A DNA stretch of 47,219 nt from Thaumasiovibrio sp043421945 (lineage in GTDB: Bacteria > Pseudomonadota > Gammaproteobacteria > Enterobacterales > Vibrionaceae), in NCBI GenBank assembly GCA_043421945.1, contig JBHOGO010000027.1, positions 1 through 47,219 on the forward strand, read 5' to 3'. The position numbers and the translations under genes were made by a program. The notes beneath the pieces were generated by a model. That model was given only the letters and a program-made list of their open reading frames with translations. It was not told where the DNA came from and ran no database searches. This document shows positions 26,524 to 34,861 of the stretch, piece by piece (the stretch's first letter is position 1; every line of letters begins with the position of its first letter).

Positions 26524-27348
26524 ATGACTCGATTGACTAAGCCTGCTGTTTCTAAGCTGCTGGAAAGTGAACGCTATAAAATTCCTGCCAAGTTGCTTGA
26601 GCCTCTCTGGCTGCGTAGTCGAGAAAGCCTCGCCGATAACGCTGTTATTTACGATCCCATGGCAGCTTCCGCTTGCCGACGTTGTGAACTTGCGAGTGAA
26701 TGCTTAAAAGGTAACGTTAATGGGCGCCAGCTTCTTCATGCCACACTGACCAAACTCACCGATCAAAAAGTTCTCGATTTTCTAAACCGTCATCCCAAAG
26801 GGTGGGTCGTTAATATTGGCGCAGGTTTAGATACGCGCTTCTACCGCTTAGATAATGGCTTGTGTCGATGGCTTGAACTGGAAACAAATGAAGCATTGAT
26901 CTGGCGTCAGCGTCTGTTTCATCGAAATGAGCGCTATTATGCTAAGCCTGTCGATATTAACCAGCCAAGCTGGCTTACCTCGCTGAATATCTCTAAAGAT
27001 GCCCCCGTTTTAGTGCTGCTTGATCATGTACTTCTGAGTTTGTCTACCCATCAACTTGCTGCAATGGTAACGGAGCTCGGCAGACAGTTTGAGCACGGTG
27101 AAGCAGCGTTAGTGGTTGCAGGAGATTGGTGTCATACTCGCTTAGGGCAGGCACTTGGCTGCGAAACGTATGGACACGCTTTATCTCAGCCTAGCTCGCA
27201 GTTATTAGGGTGGTTGCCTTGGGCGTCCCTAGTCTCGATACAGTCACCGCTGGAAGTTGATTGCCGACGTTGGCAGCCTTGGCGACGGTGGCTTGCCATG
27301 CGTTGTAAACACCGAATTACCCCCGTTCTTGCTCACTTGCGTTGGTAG
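26524..27348 (+). CDS. SAM-dependent methyltransferase, LCMT/TcmP-like
   Basis: The class I methyltransferase has 274 residues and resembles the leucine carboxyl methyltransferase/TcmP family. VVNIGAGLDTRFYRLD near residues 99-114 is the SAM-binding motif I, and WLELETNEAL supplies the acidic residue that binds the ribose. The substrate cannot be predicted; family members methylate carboxyl or hydroxyl groups of proteins or small molecules. An unusual Cys cluster, CRRCELASEC (Cys51, 54 and 60), precedes the fold. The start is the ATG at 26524, five bases after GGAGG. The Fur-like box upstream suggests expression under iron limitation. It is followed by 450 bp without genes. Confidence 0.82.
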   Translation: MTRLTKPAVSKLLESERYKIPAKLLEPLWLRSRESLADNAVIYDPMAASACRRCELASECLKGNVNGRQLLHATLTKLTDQKVLDFLNRHPKGWVVNIGAGLDTRFYRLDNGLCRWLELETNEALIWRQRLFHRNERYYAKPVDINQPSWLTSLNISKDAPVLVLLDHVLLSLSTHQLAAMVTELGRQFEHGEAALVVAGDWCHTRLGQALGCETYGHALSQPSSQLLGWLPWASLVSIQSPLEVDCRRWQPWRRWLAMRCKHRITPVLAHLRW

Positions 27349-27801
27349 TTTTTTATTTCAATAGCGCCTAGTGTATCCAGCGATGTTTTTTCGAAGCCCC
27401 CCCACACTTAACGTGCTTACCAGCAGTAACCGTGAATAACCGAGGTTATTGTGACAATTTTCGCTTAATAGGGCACAACACAGCATCATATCGCGTTATT
27501 TGCGCCATTTTCTTTAGCGATATTATTTTGTTGGCTTTATTATCGTTCATAGAGGGTTTATTACCTTCATTTTCGTTCCTCCCATTCTTCTGCACGTTTC
27601 ACCCTTCTCTTTGATTTATCCTTTTTTAATCAATTGGGGTTGTCGTTTTTTACTTTCCTGATCTAAGTTAAGTGTAAATAAAGTGTTAAATTTATTAACT
27701 GTGATTATTGTCAGTTAAGACATATTCACCACTAAATGCCCGTTTGGGGTGGCTTAGTGCCTTAATTTTACAGTTTTGGTCAGGAAGATCGGGAGGTCTG
27801 G
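27349..27801. other. Gene-free region before the cox operon
   Basis: This 453-bp region is AT-rich and T-rich on the plus strand at about 27500-27660. It must contain the cox promoter. A small hairpin (AATAAC-CGAG-GTTATT, 27435-27450) and overlapping dyads at 27685-27718 are the visible structures. An open frame at 27432-27614 has no ribosome-binding site and an implausible composition. Confidence 0.5.
27685..27718. promoter_or_regulatory. Overlapping dyads, candidate operator of the cox operon
   Basis: GTTAAATTTATTAAC (27685-27699) is a palindrome resembling TGTTAA-type ArcA sites. TTAACTG-N10-CAGTTAA (27695-27718) overlaps it. They lie about 85-115 bp before the coxB start. The identity of the regulator is inference from the ArcA-like word and the aerobic role of the operon. 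Confidence 0.35.
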
Positions 27802-28974
27802 GTGAATTATCGCCACGTATTTTCTGCGCTCTCTGTAATGAGAACCGTCTCGTTGCTAGTGCTGCTTTTGTTAAGCTCTTTTACTCATGCAGAGGAAATG
27901 AGTTTAAACATGACGCCGGGTGTGACACAGGTTAGTCAGCAAGTCTACGAACTGCACATGACGATTTTCTACATTTGTGTCGTGATAGGTATTGCCGTAT
28001 TCGGTGTGATGTTCTGGGCGATTTTCCATCATCGGAAATCCAAAGGGGCTGTTGCTGCCAGCTTCCATGAGAGCACGAAAGTAGAGATCCTCTGGACGAT
28101 TATCCCGTTTATTATCTTGATTGGTATGGCAATTCCTGCCACCAAAACGCTCCTTGCCATGGAAGACACCTCTGATCCCGATATCACGATTCAGGTGACT
28201 GGCTCACAGTGGAAATGGCATTACCGCTACTTTGATAATGACGTTGAGTTTTACTCTCTGATGGCTACACAGCCGGCAGAGATTGATAACAGCAGAGAGA
28301 AAAGACCGAATTACCTGCTAGAAGTCGACCGTCCTCTTGTTGTCCCAACAGGGCAAAAAATTCGATTCTTAATTACCTCCCAAGACGTGATTCACTCGTG
28401 GTGGGTGCCTGACTTTGCCGTAAAGAAAGATGCTAACCCGGGCTTTATCAATGAGGCGTGGACACGTATCGATGAACCTGGCATCTACCGCGGTCAGTGC
28501 GCTGAGCTTTGTGGTAAAGACCACGGCTTTATGCCTATTGTTGTGATTGCGAAAGAGCCGAACGACTATCAGGAGTGGCTGCAAACCACGCAATTAACAC
28601 AGCAAAAAGCAAAAGAGGAAGAGCAGCGTTTACTCTCCATGAATATGGAGATGGACGAACTAATGGCTCTCGGTGAGAAGACTTATAACGCACGCTGTGC
28701 CATGTGCCATCAAGTGAATGGGCAAGGTATTCCTGGGGCATTTCCTGCGCTGGCGGGGGAAGGTGTATCGGTTGATCCAAAGGGTAAATTTGAGCATCTC
28801 CACGTTGTGGTTCACGGAGAAAAAGGAACTGCCATGCAGGCATTCGGCCCTCAGCTGAGTCTAAAAGAGTTAGCGGCTGTTGTCACTTATGAGCGAAATG
28901 CGTGGGGCAATAATACTGGCGACACTGTGCAGGCGGCAGATGTGCAAGCCGTTCTCAGCGGCGAGTCTTTATAG
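27802..28974 (+). CDS. coxB: Cytochrome c oxidase subunit II with fused cytochrome c
   Basis: The protein has 390 residues. A signal peptide (cleavage after THA, about residue 30) and two membrane spans (about 53-76 and 96-117) are followed by the periplasmic cupredoxin domain with the CuA ligands in GQCAELCGKDHGFM (Cys233, Cys237 and Met244). A C-terminal cytochrome c domain carries CAMCH (Cys299, Cys302 and His303). The fused heme c makes this a caa3-type subunit II, so electrons can enter through the attached domain. The start is the GTG at 27802, five bases after GGGAGG. It is the first gene of the oxidase operon and ends 8 bp before ctaD. Confidence 0.95.
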   Translation: MNYRHVFSALSVMRTVSLLVLLLLSSFTHAEEMSLNMTPGVTQVSQQVYELHMTIFYICVVIGIAVFGVMFWAIFHHRKSKGAVAASFHESTKVEILWTIIPFIILIGMAIPATKTLLAMEDTSDPDITIQVTGSQWKWHYRYFDNDVEFYSLMATQPAEIDNSREKRPNYLLEVDRPLVVPTGQKIRFLITSQDVIHSWWVPDFAVKKDANPGFINEAWTRIDEPGIYRGQCAELCGKDHGFMPIVVIAKEPNDYQEWLQTTQLTQQKAKEEEQRLLSMNMEMDELMALGEKTYNARCAMCHQVNGQGIPGAFPALAGEGVSVDPKGKFEHLHVVVHGEKGTAMQAFGPQLSLKELAAVVTYERNAWGNNTGDTVQAADVQAVLSGESL

Positions 28975-28982
28975 GGAGTGAA

Positions 28983-30656
28983 ATGATGAGCGATACGTTG
29001 CCAGAAAAAGATCTATTACCGGATGGAAAGCATAAAAATGCGACGGCAGATGACTTAGCCGGCGGTCAGCCTGCAGGGCATGATGACGCTAGCAGTGATC
29101 ACCACCATCATCATGATGCGCCGAAAGGGATCATGCGCTGGATTCTGACCACTAACCATAAAGAGATTGGCTCCCTTTATCTGATCTTTAGTTTCACCAT
29201 GTTTTTAGTCGGCGGTGCGATGGCGATGGTGATTCGCGCCGAGTTGTTCCAGCCTGGCCTACAGCTAGTTGAGCCGAATTTCTTTAATCAGATGACAACG
29301 GTTCACGGTCTGATCATGGTCTTTGGTGCCGTCATGCCAGCCTTTACTGGGTTAGCAAACTGGATGATACCGATGATGATCGGCGCGCCAGATATGGCCT
29401 TGCCACGAATGAACAACTGGAGCTTTTGGATTCTTCCTTTTGCGTTTTCAATGCTACTGCTCTCGCTCTTCATGGAAGGCGGCGGACCTAACTTTGGATG
29501 GACGTTCTATGCGCCTTTATCGACCACTTATAGTCCAGAAAGTACCGGCTTGTTCGTGTTTGCGATTCATATTATGGGGATTAGCTCCATCATGGGAGCA
29601 ATCAACGTCATTGTGACCATCATGAATTTACGTGCGCCAGGCATGACCTACATGAAGATGCCTCTTTTTGTATGGACTTGGCTGATCACTGCCTTTCTGT
29701 TGATTGCGGTTATGCCCGTCCTTGCGGGGGCTGTCACCATGGTACTGACTGATAAGTATTTTGGGACGAGCTTTTTTGATGCCGCCGGTGGTGGTGATCC
29801 CGTGATGTTCCAGCACATCTTTTGGTTCTTCGGCCACCCCGAAGTTTACATCATGATCTTACCGAGCTTTGGTATTGTCTCAGCGATTGTGCCTGCGTTT
29901 TCGCGTAAGAAACTATTTGGTTATAGCTCGATGGTATACGCGACAGCCTCCATTGCCGGCTTGAGCTTCTTAGTGTGGGCGCACCATATGTTCACGACAG
30001 GGATGCCCGTCGCCGCAGAGCTGTTCTTTATGTACTGCACCATGCTGATATCGGTACCCACCGGCGTGAAGGTCTTCAACTGGGTCGCGACGATGTGGCG
30101 AGGTTCATTAACCTTTGAAATGCCCATGATGTTCTCGATAGCCTTTATCGTCCTCTTTACCATCGGGGGATTCTCCGGCTTGATGCTGGCGATTACACCG
30201 GCTGATTTCCAATACCATGATACCTATTTCGTTGTGGCGCACTTCCACTATGTACTGGTTTCAGGGGCTATCTTCTCCATTATGGCTGCCGCCTACTACT
30301 GGCTGCCTAAGTGGACGGGGCATATGTACAACGAGAGGTTGGCGAACTGGCACTTCTGGTGCTCAATCATCTCCGTAAACGTACTGTTTTTCCCGATGCA
30401 TTTCCTTGGTCTTGCGGGCATGCCACGCCGAATTCCTGATTACGCCCTTCAGTTTGCGGACATCAATGCGGTAGTCAGTATTGGTGGTTTTGCGTTTGGG
30501 TTATCCCAGCTTATTTTCCTCGTATTGGTCGTGAAGTGTGTTCGCGGTGGTGAGAAAGCCGCGGCGAAACCTTGGGATGGTGCTGAAGGATTAGAGTGGA
30601 CGGTGCCGTCACCAGCACCTTTGCATACCTTTGAAACGCCACCAAAAGTAGATTAA
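28983..30656 (+). CDS. ctaD: Cytochrome c oxidase subunit I
   Basis: The heme-copper oxidase catalytic subunit has 557 residues and about twelve membrane spans. It reduces oxygen to water and pumps protons. The ligands are in place: the heme a His in TTVHGLIM, the CuB/cross-linked motif GHPEVYIM, the CuB His pair in WAHHMF, and the heme a3/a His residues in VVAHFHYVL. The K- and D-channel neighbourhoods look normal. Unusual is the hydrophilic N-terminal extension of about 45 residues with a run of five His. Tandem ATGs at 28983 and 28986 are both possible after GGGAGTG. Confidence 0.97.
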   Translation: MMSDTLPEKDLLPDGKHKNATADDLAGGQPAGHDDASSDHHHHHDAPKGIMRWILTTNHKEIGSLYLIFSFTMFLVGGAMAMVIRAELFQPGLQLVEPNFFNQMTTVHGLIMVFGAVMPAFTGLANWMIPMMIGAPDMALPRMNNWSFWILPFAFSMLLLSLFMEGGGPNFGWTFYAPLSTTYSPESTGLFVFAIHIMGISSIMGAINVIVTIMNLRAPGMTYMKMPLFVWTWLITAFLLIAVMPVLAGAVTMVLTDKYFGTSFFDAAGGGDPVMFQHIFWFFGHPEVYIMILPSFGIVSAIVPAFSRKKLFGYSSMVYATASIAGLSFLVWAHHMFTTGMPVAAELFFMYCTMLISVPTGVKVFNWVATMWRGSLTFEMPMMFSIAFIVLFTIGGFSGLMLAITPADFQYHDTYFVVAHFHYVLVSGAIFSIMAAAYYWLPKWTGHMYNERLANWHFWCSIISVNVLFFPMHFLGLAGMPRRIPDYALQFADINAVVSIGGFAFGLSQLIFLVLVVKCVRGGEKAAAKPWDGAEGLEWTVPSPAPLHTFETPPKVD

Positions 30657-30660
30657 GCCG

Positions 30661-31248
30661 ATGCGAGATTCGAAGCGTGACACCTCAGAGCCTGATACCT
30701 CGAAGCTTGATAATTCGAAGCCTGATAACTCAAAGAAAACACGTGGCACCACCTTCAAATTGGTGCTTGCCGCGTTAGGCATGTTTGGCTTTGCGTTTGC
30801 TCTGGTACCTCTTTATGACGTGTTTTGCGATATCACCGGAATTAACGGAAAGACCGCGAATGTTCCCAGTGTGTCGAGTGCACATCTCGATACGAGTCGT
30901 GAGGTGACGATTGAGTTCGTCGCTTATACCAATCCAGGGTTGGCGTGGCAGTTTGGCCCCGAAGTTAAACGCTTAACGGTTCATCCGGGAGAAACGCATC
31001 GAATCGCTTATGAAGCAACGAATCTAACCAGTGCTGACGCTGTCGGGCAGGCTGTACCTTCAGTTACCCCTGGCCTTGCAGCGAAGCACTTGAACAAAAT
31101 TGAATGTTTCTGTTTTAACCGCCAGCCATTGGCCGCGGGAGAAACAGCCTCACTTCCGCTGATATTCTATATAGATCCTGATCTGCCGGAAGATATATCC
31201 ACACTGACGCTGGCTTATACATTATTTGAGTCACCATCGTCACTTTGA
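30661..31248 (+). CDS. ctaG: Cytochrome c oxidase assembly protein Cox11
   Basis: The copper chaperone has 195 residues and helps insert CuB into subunit I. One membrane span (about 31-50) is followed by a periplasmic beta domain with the copper-binding CFCF motif (in IECFCFNRQPL). The conserved VPLYDVFC follows the span. The N-terminal cytoplasmic part carries four degenerate five-residue repeats: SKRDT, SEPDT, SKLDN and SKPDN (DNA 30670-30729). The gene begins four bases after the ctaD stop, and its end overlaps the region just upstream of coxC. Confidence 0.95.
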   Translation: MRDSKRDTSEPDTSKLDNSKPDNSKKTRGTTFKLVLAALGMFGFAFALVPLYDVFCDITGINGKTANVPSVSSAHLDTSREVTIEFVAYTNPGLAWQFGPEVKRLTVHPGETHRIAYEATNLTSADAVGQAVPSVTPGLAAKHLNKIECFCFNRQPLAAGETASLPLIFYIDPDLPEDISTLTLAYTLFESPSSL

Positions 31249-31271
31249 ACAATGTTATTACGAGGTCTGAT

Positions 31272-32141
31272 ATGTCGAGTCAGCATGAACACTATTATGT
31301 TCCAGCACAAAGTATATGGCCGATTGTCGGTGCTATCGCTCTGTTCTTCATTGCTATGGGAGCAGGAGCAACGGTCGGTGGGCTATTTGGTGGAAATGGT
31401 CCGTGGATATTGCTTACCGGTATTGGCATCTTATTTATCATGCTGTTTGGATGGTTCCGAGATGTGATTCACGAGTCAATGTCTGGTCTCTATAGCTCAC
31501 AAATGGATCGCTCTTTCCGTCAAGGCATGAGTTGGTTTATTTTCTCTGAGGTGATGTTCTTCGCAGCTTTCTTCGGTGCGCTTTATTATGCCCGCATGAT
31601 CTCCGTGCCTTGGTTGGGCGGGGCGAGTAATAACGCGATGACGAATGCGGTGTTATGGCCAGAGTTTGTGGCAATGTGGCCGTTGACCACCACACCCGAC
31701 GGCACAGAGACAACTGCGATGGGGCCAATTGGGCTGCCGTTGATTAATACTGTCATCTTGTTGGCCTCTTCGGTCACGGTTCATTTTGCTCATGTAGCGA
31801 TAGAGACAGGGAACCGACAGCGCTTAAAGCTCTTTTTGCTAGCCACGGTATTGCTTGGAACCGTCTTTGTTTTCTTCCAAGCGGAAGAGTATATCCATGC
31901 TTACCAAGAGATGAACTTAAAGCTCGACTCTGGGGTATACGGCAATACGTTCTACCTGTTGACGGGCTTCCATGGTCTGCATGTCACGCTAGGTACTCTG
32001 ATTCTTTTCATTGTTTGGCTGCGAGTGATGAAGGGGCATTTTACCACTGAAAATCATTTTGCTTTCCAAGCAGCAGCTTGGTATTGGCACTTCGTCGATG
32101 TGGTATGGCTGGGTCTGTTCATGTTTGTCTACATTTTCTAA
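31272..32141 (+). CDS. coxC: Cytochrome c oxidase subunit III
   Basis: The integral-membrane subunit has 289 residues and about seven spans. The family sequences SEVMFFAAFFGALYYAR and FHGLHVTLGT are present, and the C-terminal WYWHFVDVVWLGLF is typical. Subunit III stabilises the catalytic core and supports proton uptake. The start is the ATG at 31272, five bases after GAGGT. A longer start (TTG at 31245) has no ribosome-binding site. The gene is followed by a degenerate 13-bp repeat region and the minus-strand DUF2909 gene. Confidence 0.96.
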   Translation: MSSQHEHYYVPAQSIWPIVGAIALFFIAMGAGATVGGLFGGNGPWILLTGIGILFIMLFGWFRDVIHESMSGLYSSQMDRSFRQGMSWFIFSEVMFFAAFFGALYYARMISVPWLGGASNNAMTNAVLWPEFVAMWPLTTTPDGTETTAMGPIGLPLINTVILLASSVTVHFAHVAIETGNRQRLKLFLLATVLLGTVFVFFQAEEYIHAYQEMNLKLDSGVYGNTFYLLTGFHGLHVTLGTLILFIVWLRVMKGHFTTENHFAFQAAAWYWHFVDVVWLGLFMFVYIF

Positions 32142-32267
32142 GTCATGCTCGGTGTTTAACCTCTGAAGCAATTCGGTGGCTATTGAGTCTTGCCACTAGG
32201 TTTGAACATTTAGCTTAGCCATTAGTGCCGCTGCTAGTACTTATGGTTAAGCACGGCCATGAAGCTC

Positions 32268-32319
32268 AGCCATTAAGTATAGCCACTAAGAAGAGGCACT
32301 AAGAAGAGCCACTCAGTAC
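32268..32319. repeat. Degenerate 13-bp tandem repeats
   Basis: Four tandem units (starting at 32268, 32281, 32294 and 32307) follow the pattern AGCCACTAAGAAG with one to four substitutions each. Related AGCCATTA/GCCACTA words are scattered back to about 32190. The last unit overlaps the end of the DUF2909 gene. Confidence 0.75.
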
Positions 32320-32558
32320 GGCCGAGGGTTTGGAGTAATGACGCCAGTGAAGACAGCAAGCATGACAATCATAAAAATGATGATGGAGAGCAACAGGCGT
32401 TTACCAAGGAAGTGAGACAGAGGCTGAGATGGCTTACTGCTTTTGTTGTCGGTATCGTCACTCTCTCTTTCTCCGTTTTTCAGTAAGGCAGGCAAAGCGC
32501 GAAACAGATTGAATAGGACGAAGATAAACAGAATGGCGATGAAAGCTTTAATCCACAC
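32313..32558 (-). CDS. DUF2909 family twin-helix membrane protein
   Basis: The protein has 81 residues and two membrane spans (about 4-25 and 53-75) separated by a charged, Ser/Asp-rich loop. This matches DUF2909, small proteins that I recall lying on the opposite strand inside cox gene clusters of gammaproteobacteria, presumably linked to oxidase assembly or function. The start is the GTG at 32558, five bases after GGAG. A longer open frame begins at 32624 but lacks a ribosome-binding site. The start codon lies inside the beginning of the SURF1 gene on the other strand. The 3' end runs into the 13-bp repeats. Confidence 0.8.
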   Translation of the reverse strand: MWIKAFIAILFIFVLFNLFRALPALLKNGERESDDTDNKSSKPSQPLSHFLGKRLLLSIIIFMIVMLAVFTGVITPNPRPY

Positions 32559-33288
32559 AAGTACTCCAGGAAGGCGATTTGGGTTCGTTCTGTTTACTGT
32601 GGTCGTCGTGGTGTTACTCGTCAAGTTGGGGATGTGGCAGTTGTCACGTGCTGAGCAAAAAAATCAATTGGAATCAGACTTTAAGCAACGGCAACAAGTT
32701 GAATTTTTAGGTCTGAATGCACTCCCAGAAGACGCTGATTACTATCGGCTGACGCTTGCAGGGCAGTGGCTAAGTGACCGACCTATCTTGTTAGATAATC
32801 AGATCTATAAAGGGCGCGTTGGCTATCAGCTGCATTACGCGCTGCAAACGAATGACGGTGTCGCACTGGTCAATTTAGGTTGGCTACCTGCGCCAAATCA
32901 CCGCGAACAACTGCCAGATCTATCGTCTATCTTGCCAAGCCCTACAGGAAAAGTGAGCGGCCTATTGACCGCGCCAAGTTTGAATTTGGTGCTGGGGGAA
33001 GGCGATATGCTCGGCGAGGTTGTTAAGACTCCGAACGATACATTGAATACCAACCTCGAAATACGACGAGTGCAACGTTTGGATATTAACGCGCTGTCTA
33101 CGCAGCTGAATATGCCCTTGATACCTTACGTTTTGCAACTTGATGAAAATCATCCGTTGGCACTGGTCTCCATTTGGACCCCAACGGTGATCTCGCCACA
33201 AAAACATGTGGGATATGCCGTGCAGTGGTTCGCGATGGCGTTTGCTGTATCAATAGCAGCACTATTTTGGTTAAGGAGAACTCGATGA
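32533..33288 (+). CDS. SURF1-like cytochrome oxidase biogenesis protein
   Basis: The protein has about 251 residues, with two membrane spans near its ends (about 15-33 and 229-245) and a periplasmic domain between them. GMWQLSRAEQK just after the first span and the stretch ILLDNQIYKGRVGYQLHYAL with LVNLGWLPA are SURF1 patterns. SURF1 family proteins assist heme A delivery to subunit I. The start is uncertain: ATG at 32533 or 32539, neither with a strong ribosome-binding site. Either choice overlaps the opposite-strand DUF2909 start by about 20-26 bp. The stop overlaps the next ATG by four bases. Confidence 0.88.
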   Translation: MAMKALIHTSTPGRRFGFVLFTVVVVVLLVKLGMWQLSRAEQKNQLESDFKQRQQVEFLGLNALPEDADYYRLTLAGQWLSDRPILLDNQIYKGRVGYQLHYALQTNDGVALVNLGWLPAPNHREQLPDLSSILPSPTGKVSGLLTAPSLNLVLGEGDMLGEVVKTPNDTLNTNLEIRRVQRLDINALSTQLNMPLIPYVLQLDENHPLALVSIWTPTVISPQKHVGYAVQWFAMAFAVSIAALFWLRRTR

Positions 33289-33809
33289 AACGGACACTCA
33301 ATCTCTGGCTATTGCTATTGGCATTTTTAATACCGATTGCCGTGGCGTGGGTAATGCTCAATAACCAGTGGTATCAAGGTGGGGTCACCAATCGTGGTGA
33401 ATTACTCGAGACACCAGTGACGGTTGGTTGGATATCCCCCGAGACCCCACAATGGCAGATTGTCTACCTTTACCCCGAAGAATGTGGTGCACCTTGTCAG
33501 GGAGCACTGTTTAACTTACGCCAAGTACCTCAGGTGATTGGAGAGAGCGAAAAGCGACTCCAGAGCATGCTGCTGCGTTCGACGACCGTCAATGACATTG
33601 TTGGAATATCCGCTATCCAAGCAACGGGGGAGCAGGCTTCTCAATGGCGATCACTTCCTTATGGCGAAGAGGCAATATATATCACTGACCCACTTGGTAA
33701 TGTCATGATGGCTTACCCGTTGGTTGAGGGTAAAGAGGCTATTCTCGCGCAAGGGAAAGATATTATTCGAGACCTGAAACGCTTATTAAAAGTGTCGAAG
33801 ATTGGGTAG
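33285..33809 (+). CDS. Membrane-anchored CxxxC protein of the oxidase operon
   Basis: The protein has 174 residues. One N-terminal span (about 7-24) anchors a periplasmic domain. YLYPEECGAPCQGALFNLRQ near residues 61-80 places two cysteines as CxxxC (Cys67 and Cys71), the spacing used by SCO copper chaperones, in a strand-Cys-helix context like a thioredoxin fold. YITDPLGNVMMAYPL near 128-142 resembles the conserved segment after the SCO core. The SCO His is not obvious. It starts with ATG after AAGGAG and is coupled to SURF1 by a four-base overlap. A role in oxidase copper or thiol handling is inference. I see no other sco gene in this operon. Confidence 0.75.
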   Translation: MKRTLNLWLLLLAFLIPIAVAWVMLNNQWYQGGVTNRGELLETPVTVGWISPETPQWQIVYLYPEECGAPCQGALFNLRQVPQVIGESEKRLQSMLLRSTTVNDIVGISAIQATGEQASQWRSLPYGEEAIYITDPLGNVMMAYPLVEGKEAILAQGKDIIRDLKRLLKVSKIG

Positions 33810-33817
33810 GAGCCATG

Positions 33818-34861
33818 ATGAAAAACTATCGTCGTTTACTCATTGTTGGTGTCATTTTAGGGATTTTTGTTGTTGGATTGGGTGCGTTTACTCGCCTTAC
33901 TGAAGCTGGGTTAGGCTGTCCGGATTGGCCGGGTTGCTATGGTTTTTTAACTGTGCCGAGCAGCGCTGAGCAGATCGAGCACGCTAATGCTTTGTATCCT
34001 GCGGTCCCTGTAGAAGCTCATAAAGCATGGTATGAAATGATACATCGCTACTTTGCTGGCAGTTTAGGGTTGGTGATTTTAGCGTTGTTTGTGATGGCTT
34101 GGCGACAGCGGTTACCGCTTATTTTGCCTTTTGCTCTTTGTGTCACGGTCGTGTTTCAAGCCTTGCTCGGTATGTGGACGGTGACCATGAATCTCAATCC
34201 TCTGATTGTGATGGGGCACCTTTTGGGCGGCTTTGTCACGGTCTCATTGCTGTGGTGGCAATGGTTGAGGGTTGGTTCACAGGCCTCTTCAGTGAATCAA
34301 CTTCATCAATCAGAATATGCGACAGGGGCGAAGCACTCTTTACGGTCTCTACGATGGCTCGGATTGACGGCCATGAGCGTTTTAATGTTTCAAATTGCCC
34401 TTGGCGGTTGGACCTCGACTAACTACGCGGCCATGGTGTGTACTCAGCTACCATTGTGTGAGGTTGATTGGGTCGCTGGGTATGATTTGAGTGCGTTTGA
34501 GTTACTTCAGCCTGCTCATGATACTTATCAGTTTGGGGTGCTGAACTTCGAACAACGCGTCACTATTCATGTGACTCATCGTATTGGCGCTCTGGTAACG
34601 ACACTGATCCTTGGTGTTTATCTGTTTAAATTAGCTCGCTTTGGTGTCGCCATGCGTTATTGGTTAATACCGTTAGCCGCGCTCTGTTCGCAGGTGGGAC
34701 TTGGGATTAATAACATTGTCTCGATACTGCCGCTATCTAATGCCGTTGCCCACAATGTCATGGGTCTCATGTTACTGCTCAGTATGTTGTTAAGTGTACA
34801 ACCTCTACTTTCTCCCCGTTCTGTTTTCCGTTTGCAAGGAGGCCAATATGGCAAAGTCTGA
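33818..34861 (+). CDS. ctaA: Heme A synthase CtaA/Cox15
   Basis: The integral-membrane enzyme has 347 residues and about eight spans. It oxidises the C8 methyl of heme O to give heme A. LTEAGLGCPDWPGCYG near residues 26-41 is the conserved first loop, and His residues in EMIHRYFAGSLG, GHLLGG, VTHRIGAL and AHNVMGL are the expected heme ligands. Tandem ATGs at 33815 and 33818 are possible; the second has the better spacing from AGGAG. The end overlaps the ctaB start by 14 bases. Confidence 0.95.
   Translation: MKNYRRLLIVGVILGIFVVGLGAFTRLTEAGLGCPDWPGCYGFLTVPSSAEQIEHANALYPAVPVEAHKAWYEMIHRYFAGSLGLVILALFVMAWRQRLPLILPFALCVTVVFQALLGMWTVTMNLNPLIVMGHLLGGFVTVSLLWWQWLRVGSQASSVNQLHQSEYATGAKHSLRSLRWLGLTAMSVLMFQIALGGWTSTNYAAMVCTQLPLCEVDWVAGYDLSAFELLQPAHDTYQFGVLNFEQRVTIHVTHRIGALVTTLILGVYLFKLARFGVAMRYWLIPLAALCSQVGLGINNIVSILPLSNAVAHNVMGLMLLLSMLLSVQPLLSPRSVFRLQGGQYGKV

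Noticed and set aside
27432..27614. Small gene before the cox operon
   Set aside because: No ribosome-binding site, and a T-rich composition that looks like untranslated sequence.
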